Source: JAOPZW01 sp963803375 (GTDB lineage Bacteria > Actinomycetota > Thermoleophilia > Solirubrobacterales > Solirubrobacteraceae). From it: a stretch of 64,000 nt of DNA. Positions 33,800-40,617 of the stretch are shown piece after piece (the first letter of the stretch is position 1; each line of letters starts with the position of its first letter). The notes under the pieces were generated by a model. The model had not been told where the DNA came from, ran no database searches, and was given only the letters and a program-made list of their open reading frames with translations. The position numbers and the translations under genes were made by a program. Location of the stretch: the NCBI GenBank assembly GCA_963803375.1, contig CAWDMB010000011.1, forward strand, positions 55,760-119,759. Reading direction: 5' to 3'.

Positions 33800-34135
33800 G
33801 CGCCGCCGAATCGCCTGCCTCCTGCCGGACGTCGGGTGCCGGTGCTCGGTTCGCCAGGGGACGGTCCACCGGCCCTCACCATCCGAGATGAGGACGGTCT
33901 CACGCGGCCCGAAACGGTGTCGGACGTTGACGCGAGCCTCGCGCGCGCCGGTGATCTGCCCGTTCTCGACGGCGGACGTGTGCCCGCGCAGGCGGCCGGG
34001 CTGCGCGTAGATGACCTCGAAGCCGTCCACCGCGTCGACGAACCGCCAAGTCGCGACTCGGGGAGATCGACGTATCTCGTCATAGACAACCGGATTCGCC
34101 GGACCGACGTCCCATCCCAGCTCCGTCGCGATCAC
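33800..34135 (-). pseudogene. Fragment of a putative glycolipid-binding family protein
   Basis: From ATG 34135 the frame reads MIATELGWDVGPANPVVYDE, then ATWRFVDAVDGFEVIYAQPG and RLRGHTSAVENGQ, like the PF06475-type glycolipid-binding family. A middle section looks deleted, and GPRETVLISDGEGRWTV resumes before the frame loses similarity, with no LDGCxDVDL-like C-terminus. It is broken, and its end runs into the VOC fragment. Confidence 0.5.
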
Positions 34136-34223
34136 CGCGTCGGCGCCGTGGGATCAGCACTGCGCATCGTCGTGCCGCAAGCCGAACCTCCAACGAAACG
34201 GTCTTTGGCACGGCGTGCAGGAT

Positions 34224-34239
34224 CGTGGCACACTCCACG
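34224..34239. promoter_or_regulatory. Inverted repeat at the vapB start
   Basis: CGTGG-CACACT-CCACG lies one base before the vapB ATG. Type II antitoxins often autoregulate through such repeats. The arms are only 5 bp. Confidence 0.35.
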
Positions 34240-34240
34240 C

Positions 34241-34483
34241 ATGGATGCCACGTTGGTGCTCGGACAGCAAGGTCGCCTCGTGATCCCGGCGGAGGTGCGC
34301 ACGGCCCTAGGACTGGCGCCCGGCGATCGCCTGCACCTGCATGTCGCCGGCCATCGGCTCGTGCTCGAGCGACGAGAGGACGCCGCGGCGGAACTGCGCG
34401 GCCTGGCGTCTAACGTCCCCCGGACCCGCTCGCTGGTTGACGAGTTGCTGGCGGAGCGGCGGCTGGCTGCGGCTGCCGAATGA
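34241..34483 (+). CDS. vapB: AbrB-type antitoxin, VapB-like
   Basis: This 80-residue protein has a swapped-hairpin AbrB domain at 1-45 (VLGQQGRLVIPAEVRTALGL, then APGDRLHLHVAGHRLVLER) and a helical C-terminus (RTRSLVDELLAERRL) that should wrap the toxin. It is the DNA-binding antitoxin of the pair and overlaps vapC by ATGA. Autoregulation through the repeat at 34224-34239 is likely. Confidence 0.82.
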   Translation: MDATLVLGQQGRLVIPAEVRTALGLAPGDRLHLHVAGHRLVLERREDAAAELRGLASNVPRTRSLVDELLAERRLAAAAE

Positions 34484-34860
34484 CCGTCCTGGACGCCTCG
34501 GCGGTCCTCGCCCTGGTGCACGACGAACCCGGCGCCGAAGTCGTGTACGACGAGCTGGTATCGGCGATCCTGGGGGCCGCGAACCTGGCCGAGGTCATCG
34601 GCAAGCTCGTCGACGCAGACGTCGACGTCGGCCGGGTCCGTGAGCTGCTCATCGCAGCCGGAGTCACGATCGAGCCCGTGCTCCAGGAGGACGCCGAGCT
34701 CGCCGGCGCGATGCGTGCCCTCCCCGGCGGCGGGACGCTGTCGCTGGGCGACAGGTGCTGCCTGGCGCTCACGGTGCGCAGCACATCGGCGGAGGTCCTG
34801 ACCGCTGACCGCGCATGGGCGGATCTCGACCTTCCGATCCACGTGCGCCTGCTCCGGTAG
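34480..34860 (+). CDS. vapC: PIN-domain ribonuclease toxin, VapC-like
   Basis: This 126-residue PIN-domain protein has the acidic metal-binding residues: Asp5 in TVLDASAVLALVHDEPG, Glu in ANLAEVIGKLVD, and Asp in SLGDRCCLALTV plus LTADRAWADLDL. VapC toxins cleave tRNA or rRNA and are silenced by VapB. The start overlaps the antitoxin stop (4 nt), as in most vapBC operons. It lies convergent with the trpS gene. Confidence 0.85.
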   Translation: MTVLDASAVLALVHDEPGAEVVYDELVSAILGAANLAEVIGKLVDADVDVGRVRELLIAAGVTIEPVLQEDAELAGAMRALPGGGTLSLGDRCCLALTVRSTSAEVLTADRAWADLDLPIHVRLLR

Positions 34861-34891
34861 CCGATCGGCTAACGGCACTGCAAACGAACCG

Positions 34892-35953
34892 TCAGTAAGC
34901 CATGTGCATCACCTCGCGGACCGTCTGGAGCGTCCGGTCGGCAATACAGTTGGCGCGGGCGTTTCCTTCGTCGAGCACGTGGCGCACGATCGTCGCGTCG
35001 CCGGCCAACTCGCGACGACGCTGCCGCAGCGGCCGGAGGTGCTCGTTGACGGCTTCGGTGACGAGCGCCTTGAGGGCGACGGCACCACGGTCGCCCAGTT
35101 CGTCGGCGATGTCGATCGGGCTGCGGCCGGTGCAGAGCGCTGCGGTGAGCAGGAGGCTCGCAACCTCCGGGCGGTGCTCGGGGTCATAGGTGATGGTGCG
35201 CAGGCTGTCCGTCTTGGCCTTGCGCAGCAGCGAAGCCGTGCGGTCCTCGTCGTCGCGGAGCGCGATGGCGTTGGCGCGGCTCTTGCTCATCTTCGTGCCG
35301 TCGGTGCCGAGCAGAACAGGAGCGGCGCTGAGTAGTGCATCGGGCTCGCGAAAGACGGCGGTCCCGACCGCGTATCGCTCGTTGAAGCGACGCGCGATCA
35401 GCCGGGTCAGCTCAAGGTGCGGCAGCTGGTCCCTGCCGACCGGGACGAGGTTGCCGTGGCAGAACAAGATGTCAGCGGCTTGGTGGACGGGATAGGTGAA
35501 CAGCAGGGCGCTCATCCCGCGCCGCGCGCGCGTGGCGTCTGCTTCGGCCTTAACGGTCGGATTGCGGCCCAGCTCGGCGGCGGTCACCAGGCTGAGGAAC
35601 GGCACCACGAGCTGGTTGAGCGCGGGGACCGCGCTGTGCGTGAAGATGGTCGCACGAGCGGGATCGATGCCGGCCGCCAGGTAGTCCAAGACCACGTCCC
35701 GAACGTTGGCTGAGAGGTCGCCGACGCCGTCGCGGTCGGTGATGACCTGATAGTCGGCGATCACGAGGAAGACCTCAACGCCGGCGCGTTGCAGCCGGAC
35801 CCGGTTGGCGAGCGTCCCGAAGTAGTGCCCGAGGTGCAGCGGCCCGGTCGGACGGTCCCCGGTCAGCACGCGGAAACGCTCCGGGTGGTCGCGCACCTGC
35901 TGCTCGAGCGGCTGGCTCGGTGCGGTCGGGGCGGAGGGTCTCTCGACGGTCAT
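34892..35953 (-). CDS. trpS: Tryptophanyl-tRNA synthetase, TrpRS II (auxiliary) type
   Basis: This 353-residue class I synthetase charges tRNA-Trp. HIGH-like motif: RPTGPLHLGHYFG; KMSKS: LGTDGTKMSKSRANAIAL; other family segments: ELGRNPTVKAE, FTYPVHQAADI and VPVGRDQLPHLELTRLIARRFN. The LTGDRPTGxLHLGH start and NRVRLQ segment match the TrpRS II group (Deinococcus TrpRS II, Streptomyces TrpRS1) rather than the housekeeping type. AAGGAG lies 6 bases before the ATG. Upstream there is an 18-codon leader with two adjacent Trp codons and a C(UUCG)G hairpin, implying attenuation. In Streptomyces such auxiliary enzymes resist indolmycin-type inhibitors; that role here is inference. Confidence 0.9.
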   Translation of the reverse strand: MTVERPSAPTAPSQPLEQQVRDHPERFRVLTGDRPTGPLHLGHYFGTLANRVRLQRAGVEVFLVIADYQVITDRDGVGDLSANVRDVVLDYLAAGIDPARATIFTHSAVPALNQLVVPFLSLVTAAELGRNPTVKAEADATRARRGMSALLFTYPVHQAADILFCHGNLVPVGRDQLPHLELTRLIARRFNERYAVGTAVFREPDALLSAAPVLLGTDGTKMSKSRANAIALRDDEDRTASLLRKAKTDSLRTITYDPEHRPEVASLLLTAALCTGRSPIDIADELGDRGAVALKALVTEAVNEHLRPLRQRRRELAGDATIVRHVLDEGNARANCIADRTLQTVREVMHMAY

Positions 35954-36005
35954 CGGCTCTCCTTCGTTAGCCGCCTCCGTCGTTCTGGTCGCGCTAGCGA
36001 CGCGC

Positions 36006-36027
36006 CGAGCCGCCCGAAGGCGGCTCG
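36006..36027 (-). terminator. C(UUCG)G hairpin in the trpS leader, probable attenuator
   Basis: On the minus strand CGAGCCGCC-TTCG-GGCGGCTCG forms a 9-bp perfect stem closed by a C(UUCG)G tetraloop, 52 nt before the trpS ATG and 7 nt after the leader peptide stop. No U run follows, which is usual for actinobacterial terminators. The sequence GGCGGC at 36045-36050, within the leader ORF, is complementary to GCCGCC of the left arm and could form the alternative antiterminator. Confidence 0.65.
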
Positions 36028-36034
36028 AGACAGG

Positions 36035-36091
36035 TCAGGTCACGGCCGCCACGAAGGAGGACCGCCACCAGGCGCGCAAAGCAAGCGACAC
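36035..36091 (-). CDS. trpS leader peptide with tandem Trp codons
   Basis: The 18-codon ORF, GTG to TGA, encodes MSLALRAWWRSSFVAAVT, with two adjacent TGG codons at 36065-36070. GAGGT lies about 12 bases upstream of the GTG. Tandem Trp codons in a short ORF just before a stable hairpin and a trpS gene are the layout of ribosome-mediated attenuation: when charged tRNA-Trp is scarce, the ribosome stalls at WW, the antiterminator forms and trpS is read. The start is the only GTG/ATG in frame after a TGA at 36107-36109. Confidence 0.65.
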   Translation of the reverse strand: MSLALRAWWRSSFVAAVT

Positions 36092-36360
36092 TGGCGCGAG
36101 GTTACCTCATGGTGATCGCAGCCCCGTGAAGGGATCCCCTACGGCATGGGCGTGGGACGCCGCGCTCACTCTGCCATCGACCTGTGCGAGCCCGTGCCGA
36201 GTCACCTGTGCCCGACACCTCTACGCCACCCGTGGTCGTCGGCTGGATCCAGGCTCGACCACACGCCTTCCATCGACGTACCGCGATCCGCAGCGTTCCG
36301 GCCCAAGCACCTCAAGACGTTCAGCACTGGACTTGCCCGCCGTCGCGCGAGCGGATCGAC

Positions 36361-37092
36361 TTACGGGGACGAGACGTGCGCCTGGGCGCGAGCGGCGGTC
36401 GCTTGTATGCATGCCGCGACGAGGTCGGGGCGCGAAAGCATCGGAAAGTGTGCGGTCGGGAGCTCGTGGATGGTGGTGGCCCTGGCTGCTTGGGCGCGCT
36501 GAAGGTCAGGGTCGGTGCTGCGCTCCTCCGCGCAGACCAGGTAGGTGGACGGGATCCGCTCCCACGCGGCGGTGGTCGTCTCGGCGCCGAAGACGGCAGA
36601 CGACTGTGCGCAGAGGCGGGCATGGGCGCCGCTGATTAGGTCGGGATCGGCGACGTCGTGCAGGAATCGCGCTGCGATCGCAGCGGTGTCGCTGTCGTCG
36701 ACGCTTACGGACCCATCCGCGTGCGGGATGACCGGCACTGGATCGGGGCCGCTGCCCAGAGTGGCGAGATTCTCGCCGACGGCCGGGAGGAACGAGGTGA
36801 TGTAGACGAGGGCACGGACCGCCGGATGCTCGCCGGCCTGGGACGCGACCATCCCGCCGTAGGAGTGCGCGACGAGGATCGTCGGCTCACCCTCCCCGAG
36901 CACCGCGGTGGTTGCCGCGGCGTCCTCGTGCAGGCCCGGGCCGGCCCCCGTCGGTGCGATTCCCGCCTCTCCACACGAGGGCAGCGCCACCGCGGTGCTC
37001 GCGATCCCGCTGCGGTCGAGGAGCGCGGCGGTCGGCGCCCACCACCATGCGCCGTCACGCGAGAACGACCCGTGGATGAACACGACTCTCAT
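36361..37092 (-). CDS. Alpha/beta hydrolase (salicylate/methyl-esterase-like)
   Basis: This 243-residue hydrolase starts MRVVFIHGSFSRDGAWWWAP (oxyanion loop HGS), has the nucleophile elbow AHSYGGM, and a histidine in TAHFPMLSRPDLV, the usual layout of plant MES-like and pyrethroid-hydrolase-like esterases. The acidic residue precedes it. The substrate is unknown. It is divergent from the TetR gene, whose product may control it. The region 36092-36360 to the left of the trpS leader holds no further gene. Confidence 0.82.
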   Translation of the reverse strand: MRVVFIHGSFSRDGAWWWAPTAALLDRSGIASTAVALPSCGEAGIAPTGAGPGLHEDAAATTAVLGEGEPTILVAHSYGGMVASQAGEHPAVRALVYITSFLPAVGENLATLGSGPDPVPVIPHADGSVSVDDSDTAAIAARFLHDVADPDLISGAHARLCAQSSAVFGAETTTAAWERIPSTYLVCAEERSTDPDLQRAQAARATTIHELPTAHFPMLSRPDLVAACIQATAARAQAHVSSP

Positions 37093-37238
37093 GCACAGGA
37101 ACGCTACCCGTACCGGAAGTTACGTGAAAAACTGCGGGTATCGGCCGGCGCCGCCAACCCGAACGACGATCCGCTCTCCTGGGGGCGTGCACCGACGCGG
37201 TCCTCCGCCACGGCCTACCGGGGCTGACGCTGGCGAAG

Positions 37239-37709
37239 ATGGCGACCGCGGCCGGCACGAGCTCGCGGATGCTGCTCTACCACTTCACGACCCGCGACCA
37301 GCTCGTCCTCGAGGCGCTCCACGAGGCCCGCCGCCGACAGCAGGAGGTGTTCGGGGAACTGCTCGCACCCCGACCCGGGGTTTCCTACGGCGCCGTGCTG
37401 GTCGAGGCCTGGGACCGGATCACAGCGCCCGAGTTGCGCCCCTATCTTCGGCTGTTCGGCCAGCTCCACGACCTCCCGCCAGATCGAACCCCGTGGACCG
37501 AGTTTCGGGTCCGATCGATCACCGACTGGCTGCCCACGATCGAGGCCGGACTACGCGCCGATGGCCACCCCGACGCTGTCCCCCTGGCGACCGCGATCAC
37601 CGCCGTACTCCGCGGGCTGCTCGGCGATCTCAACACCACCGCCGATCATGAACGCACGACCGACGCGCTCCGAGCGATCGCCAAGCGGCTCACGCCCCAA
37701 CCCCGCTAG
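37239..37709 (+). CDS. TetR-family regulator with missing normal start
   Basis: The C-terminal ligand-binding part (EARRRQQEVFGELLAPRPGV, LRPYLRLFGQLHDLP, LATAITAVLRGLLGDLNTT) and the second half of the helix-turn-helix (MATAAGTSSRMLLYHFTTRD) are clear. The first half of the helix-turn-helix, ALLGACTDAVLRHGLPGLTL, is readable upstream in the same frame back to a TGA at 37125-37127, but no ATG, GTG or TTG lies there. The first ATG, 37239, would give a protein with half a DNA-binding domain. Either a CTG (for example 37182) is used or the 5' end has a frameshift. It is divergent from the hydrolase. Confidence 0.65.
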   Translation: MATAAGTSSRMLLYHFTTRDQLVLEALHEARRRQQEVFGELLAPRPGVSYGAVLVEAWDRITAPELRPYLRLFGQLHDLPPDRTPWTEFRVRSITDWLPTIEAGLRADGHPDAVPLATAITAVLRGLLGDLNTTADHERTTDALRAIAKRLTPQPR

Positions 37710-37771
37710 CCGATCCGCTTGCGCGACTGCGGTTGGAGGCAGCGTCCGGACGTCGGGCGACCTAAGCGGCG

Positions 37772-37799
37772 CCCCCTCACGCATCTCCGGGATGATTCT
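37772..37799 (+). repeat. Left terminal inverted repeat
   Basis: The first 14 bases CCCCCTCACGCATC match the right end exactly, followed by a mismatch, CCGGG, three mismatches, then ATTCT. It overlaps a longer hairpin, 37779-37827. Confidence 0.85.
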
Positions 37800-37837
37800 C
37801 AGGCGCAGAATGGACCCGCAGATGCGTTAGTCGTCCG

Positions 37838-39130
37838 ATGGTAGGGCTACGCTGGCGATCGATGTCGTCGGCCGGCAAGAGCTGGAGCAAGGCCACGGCC
37901 GTCTGCCCGCGAGCCGAGCACGCCGGTTCGCGGGTGCGGTTCGCTGGCCATCATGGCCCGCCGGGTCACCGCCGGCAGCGCTACTGGTGCGTGCCCGACA
38001 AGGGGGAGGGCCCGCATCGCTTCTCCGAGCCGCTCCCGCGCGAGGAGTCGTGGCGAGATTACTGCGATCTCTGCGAGCGCGATGTCGGGCTCCATGAGGG
38101 TCCGCATGCGGCGCGCAGGTACCAGTTCGTCGCGCGCGGGATCGCCGAGGCGCTGATCGCGGTCGGGGCCGGCTCGACCTACCGCGACGCGGCGCTGGTG
38201 GCGCGCGAGCGGGCCAAGCGGCTGCGGGCCGATCCGGAGACCGGCGAGCCACGCTTCTCGCGGCACGGGTCGCTGGTGATGGACTGGGTCGAGGTCTTCG
38301 CTGCGGTCGTGTTCGAGCCCTACCGTCCGCGGGCGTGGCCTGAGTCGGGCTCGCTGCTGCTGGACGACCTGCCGTTCCGGGTGCGCAACCCGAAGACGGG
38401 GAGCACCCGGATCGCGTTCCGGATCTTCGCCGCGATGGGCTATGAGGCCGGCCGCCCGAAGCTCTGGCGCGTGGAGGCGTTCACGACGAAGTCCCAGCCC
38501 GATTGGGAGGCGTTCCTCGGCGCGCTTCCCGGCGCGCCTCGGCGGGTCGTGTGCGACAACGACGATGGGCTCACGAACGCGGTCCGCGCCCGCTTCCCCG
38601 ACGCCGAGCTGTACCTGTGCGAGTGGCACCTGCGCCACGCGCTGGAGCGGCTGATGGGCAAGATCCGCGCCGAGGAGCCCCGGCACCGAGAGGCGATCGC
38701 CGAGCTGCTGCCCGACGCCGAGGCGGCATTCACCGGGCCGTCGTTCTGGACGCCGTTCGTCGAGCGCTGCCACGCCGCCGGCATCCCCCGCGTGAGCGAG
38801 TGGCTGAACACCACAGGGCGGATCGTTGAGGACCAGTTCAACCGGCGCGGGCCGCGCCCGAGGCGACCCGCCGACATGCCACTGTCGACCTCACCGCTGG
38901 ACGCGTTCACCGACCCGATCCGCGCCTCCATCCGCCCGCGCGCCTACGGGCTGAAGAACCGCGACCGCACCAACCGGATGCTGATGCTCATGCAGCTGCA
39001 CGCCAACCGCCAGGACGACATGACCGCCTACGTCCGGCACATCCGCGACCGCCTCGAGGCCAACCAGGGCCGTCCCACCATCGGCCGCCGCGCGCTCGTC
39101 GATGTCGGTGGCATCGCGTCTCTGCGCTGA
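37838..39130 (+). CDS. Transposase, IS256/MULE-type with N-terminal zinc-binding region
   Basis: This 430-residue DDE-type transposase has an N-terminal Cys/His-rich region (CPRAEH, RYWCVPDKG, DYCDLCERDVGLHEGPH; about 18-85) that should bind the terminal repeats. The catalytic core has LLLDDLPFRV (first Asp), RRVVCDNDDGLTNAV (second Asp) and LYLCEWHLRHALERL, the CxxH motif of IS256/MULE transposases. The C-terminal end is basic and helical. A candidate acidic third residue lies near SEWLNTTGRIVEDQF. The frame is intact, so the element may be active. An alternative ATG at 37862 removes eight residues. Confidence 0.85.
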   Translation: MVGLRWRSMSSAGKSWSKATAVCPRAEHAGSRVRFAGHHGPPGHRRQRYWCVPDKGEGPHRFSEPLPREESWRDYCDLCERDVGLHEGPHAARRYQFVARGIAEALIAVGAGSTYRDAALVARERAKRLRADPETGEPRFSRHGSLVMDWVEVFAAVVFEPYRPRAWPESGSLLLDDLPFRVRNPKTGSTRIAFRIFAAMGYEAGRPKLWRVEAFTTKSQPDWEAFLGALPGAPRRVVCDNDDGLTNAVRARFPDAELYLCEWHLRHALERLMGKIRAEEPRHREAIAELLPDAEAAFTGPSFWTPFVERCHAAGIPRVSEWLNTTGRIVEDQFNRRGPRPRRPADMPLSTSPLDAFTDPIRASIRPRAYGLKNRDRTNRMLMLMQLHANRQDDMTAYVRHIRDRLEANQGRPTIGRRALVDVGGIASLR

Positions 39131-39180
39131 CCGACACACTCCCGCGGAGCTGACGCATCTCCGGGATCATTCTCAGCCTC

Positions 39181-39208
39181 AGAATGGACCCGGCGATGCG
39201 TGAGGGGG
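39181..39208 (-). repeat. Right terminal inverted repeat
   Basis: Read on the minus strand it begins CCCCCTCACGCATC and matches the left end at 24 of 28 positions. It is followed directly by the target duplication AGCGGCG at 39209-39215. Confidence 0.85.
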
Positions 39209-39414
39209 AGCGGCGCTACATGGAGTTATGGATTTCAGGAGGAGATGCAGGCCCGCAGGGGTGCTGGTCGGCCTCGAGCGATACGCACGTCAGCGCGTTC
39301 AGATCAACCCGGCGGGCTCGCGGTCCGGCGCCGCGGTGACGAATGCGACGCCGATCGCGATCGTGCCCGGTGCGTCGCGGAACGAGCGCAGCGTCCGTGC
39401 CGCCGCGGCGGGGC

Positions 39415-40290
39415 TCAGCTGCTCGTGCCGGCCGGCGTTCGGTCTCCCGCCGTGTGCTTGGCATGGAACGCGACGATCAGGTCCGCGATCTCGTCCGTAT
39501 GGGTCGCTAGCGCAAAGTGGCCGGTGTCGAGCAGGTGGAGCTCTGCGTTTGGCACGTCGGCGAGGTAGGCGCGAGCGCCGTCGGCGACGAAGTACCCGTC
39601 GTGGGCGCCCCACGCGACCAGGGTCGCGGGCTGCTGCTCGCGCAGGTAGGTCTGCCACGTCGGGTACAGCGCGACGTTGCTCGTGTAGTCATAGAACAGG
39701 TCGAGCATCACCTGATCGCGTCGCGGGAGGTCGAGGAAGTGCTGGTCGAGCGTCCAGAGGTCCGGGTTGAGGCGCTCCGGGTCGGCGACGCCCTCGACGT
39801 ACTGAGCGCGCGTCGCGTCCAACTCGAGGAAGGTACGCGCCGCCGGTTCGGCGGCCTCGCGATCCTCCCAGTAGGGCGCCAGGCCGGCGAGGTTCGGACC
39901 GATCCCCGCCTCGTAGGCGTTGCCGTTCTGGACGATCAGCGCGTCGACGCGCTCGGGGTGACGCGTCGCCAGGCGGAATCCGATCGGCGCGCCGAAGTCG
40001 AACACGTACAGCCCGTAGTGATCGAGGTCGAGGGCGTGGACGAACCCGTCGACGACGTCGGCGAGCCGCTCGAATGTCGTCGTGCCCTCGAGCGGTTCGG
40101 TGTAGCCGAAGCCGGGGTAGTCGGGCGCGACGAGGTGGAAGCGATCCGAGAGGCGGTCGATCAGCTGCTGGTACTGGGTCGAGGAAGTCGGGAACCCGTG
40201 CAGCAAGAGCAGCGTCGGCGCTCCCGGGTCGCCCGCCTCGCGGTAGAACACCTCGACGCCATCGACGGCGACCGTGCGATGCGCAGTCAT
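39415..40290 (-). CDS. Alpha/beta hydrolase, haloalkane dehalogenase/epoxide hydrolase-like
   Basis: This 291-residue hydrolase has LLLLHGFPTSSTQYQQLIDR, LVAPDYPGFGYTEPLEG, the nucleophile region YGLYVFDFGAPIGFRLA, where the elbow residue is Asp (FDFGAP) rather than Ser, an acid in VAWGAHDGYFV and the histidine in LLDTGHFALATH. An Asp nucleophile indicates dehalogenase or epoxide-hydrolase chemistry rather than an esterase. The ATG at 40290 is preceded by GGGAG at good spacing. The IS element lies just downstream. Downstream of its stop, a 40-residue frame (39299-39421) may be a remnant. Confidence 0.85.
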   Translation of the reverse strand: MTAHRTVAVDGVEVFYREAGDPGAPTLLLLHGFPTSSTQYQQLIDRLSDRFHLVAPDYPGFGYTEPLEGTTTFERLADVVDGFVHALDLDHYGLYVFDFGAPIGFRLATRHPERVDALIVQNGNAYEAGIGPNLAGLAPYWEDREAAEPAARTFLELDATRAQYVEGVADPERLNPDLWTLDQHFLDLPRRDQVMLDLFYDYTSNVALYPTWQTYLREQQPATLVAWGAHDGYFVADGARAYLADVPNAELHLLDTGHFALATHTDEIADLIVAFHAKHTAGDRTPAGTSS

Positions 40291-40617
40291 GGGAACTCCC
40301 TTCATGTCGGGGGAGCGATGGTCCCGGCGCCTGGTTTCTCAAACCTTTCGCCGATCTTTCAGCGTCGCGGGCTGGACGGCTGGAGCTGACGCCTCCAGAC
40401 GTTCGCCTGTGTGGGCTTGAGTGCTTCGCTCGGGCGAGGCGCGGCCTCGGGCCGACCTGCCGCAGACCGAACAGCGCGCGCGCCGACTCATCGACGTGGT
40501 TCCTGCCCGCAGGGGAACCCGCTGATCGGAACCCGCTGATCGCGCCCCGCACGGTCCCCACCGACGGCGAGACGGCCACCGTGCGGCCGCGCGAGGGCTC
40601 GAAGCGCTCGCGTCGCG
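40291..40617. other. Intergenic region with a tandem 14-bp repeat
   Basis: This 327-bp gap lies between two minus-strand genes. It contains GGAACCCGCTGATC twice in tandem at 40514-40541. No gene or terminator is supported. The repeat may be a simple slippage product or a direct-repeat binding site; SARP proteins bind direct repeats, but this one is longer than usual. Confidence 0.35.

Larger units (their letters stand above)
37772..39208 (+). mobile_element. Complete insertion sequence, IS256/Mutator-like
   Basis: A 1437-bp element runs between perfect 7-bp target duplications AGCGGCG (37765-37771 and 39209-39215). Its 28-bp terminal inverted repeats match at 24 of 28 positions. It carries one full-length transposase. 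Each end is also internally palindromic, ACGCATCT...AGATGCGT on the left and ACGCATC...GATGCGT on the right, with an inner ATTCT/AGAAT pairing. The intact duplications and open frame suggest recent insertion. Confidence 0.85.

Noticed and set aside
35954..36060. T-box riboswitch before trpS
   Set aside because: No T-box core (TGGNACCGCG) was found; the tandem Trp leader and hairpin explain the region better.
39299..39421. Minus-strand frame SPAAAARTLRSFRDAPGTIA after the hydrolase stop
   Set aside because: Only 40 residues, no standard start and no recognised family.
40514..40541. Tandem GGAACCCGCTGATC repeat
   Set aside because: Two copies only; simple slippage is the most likely cause.
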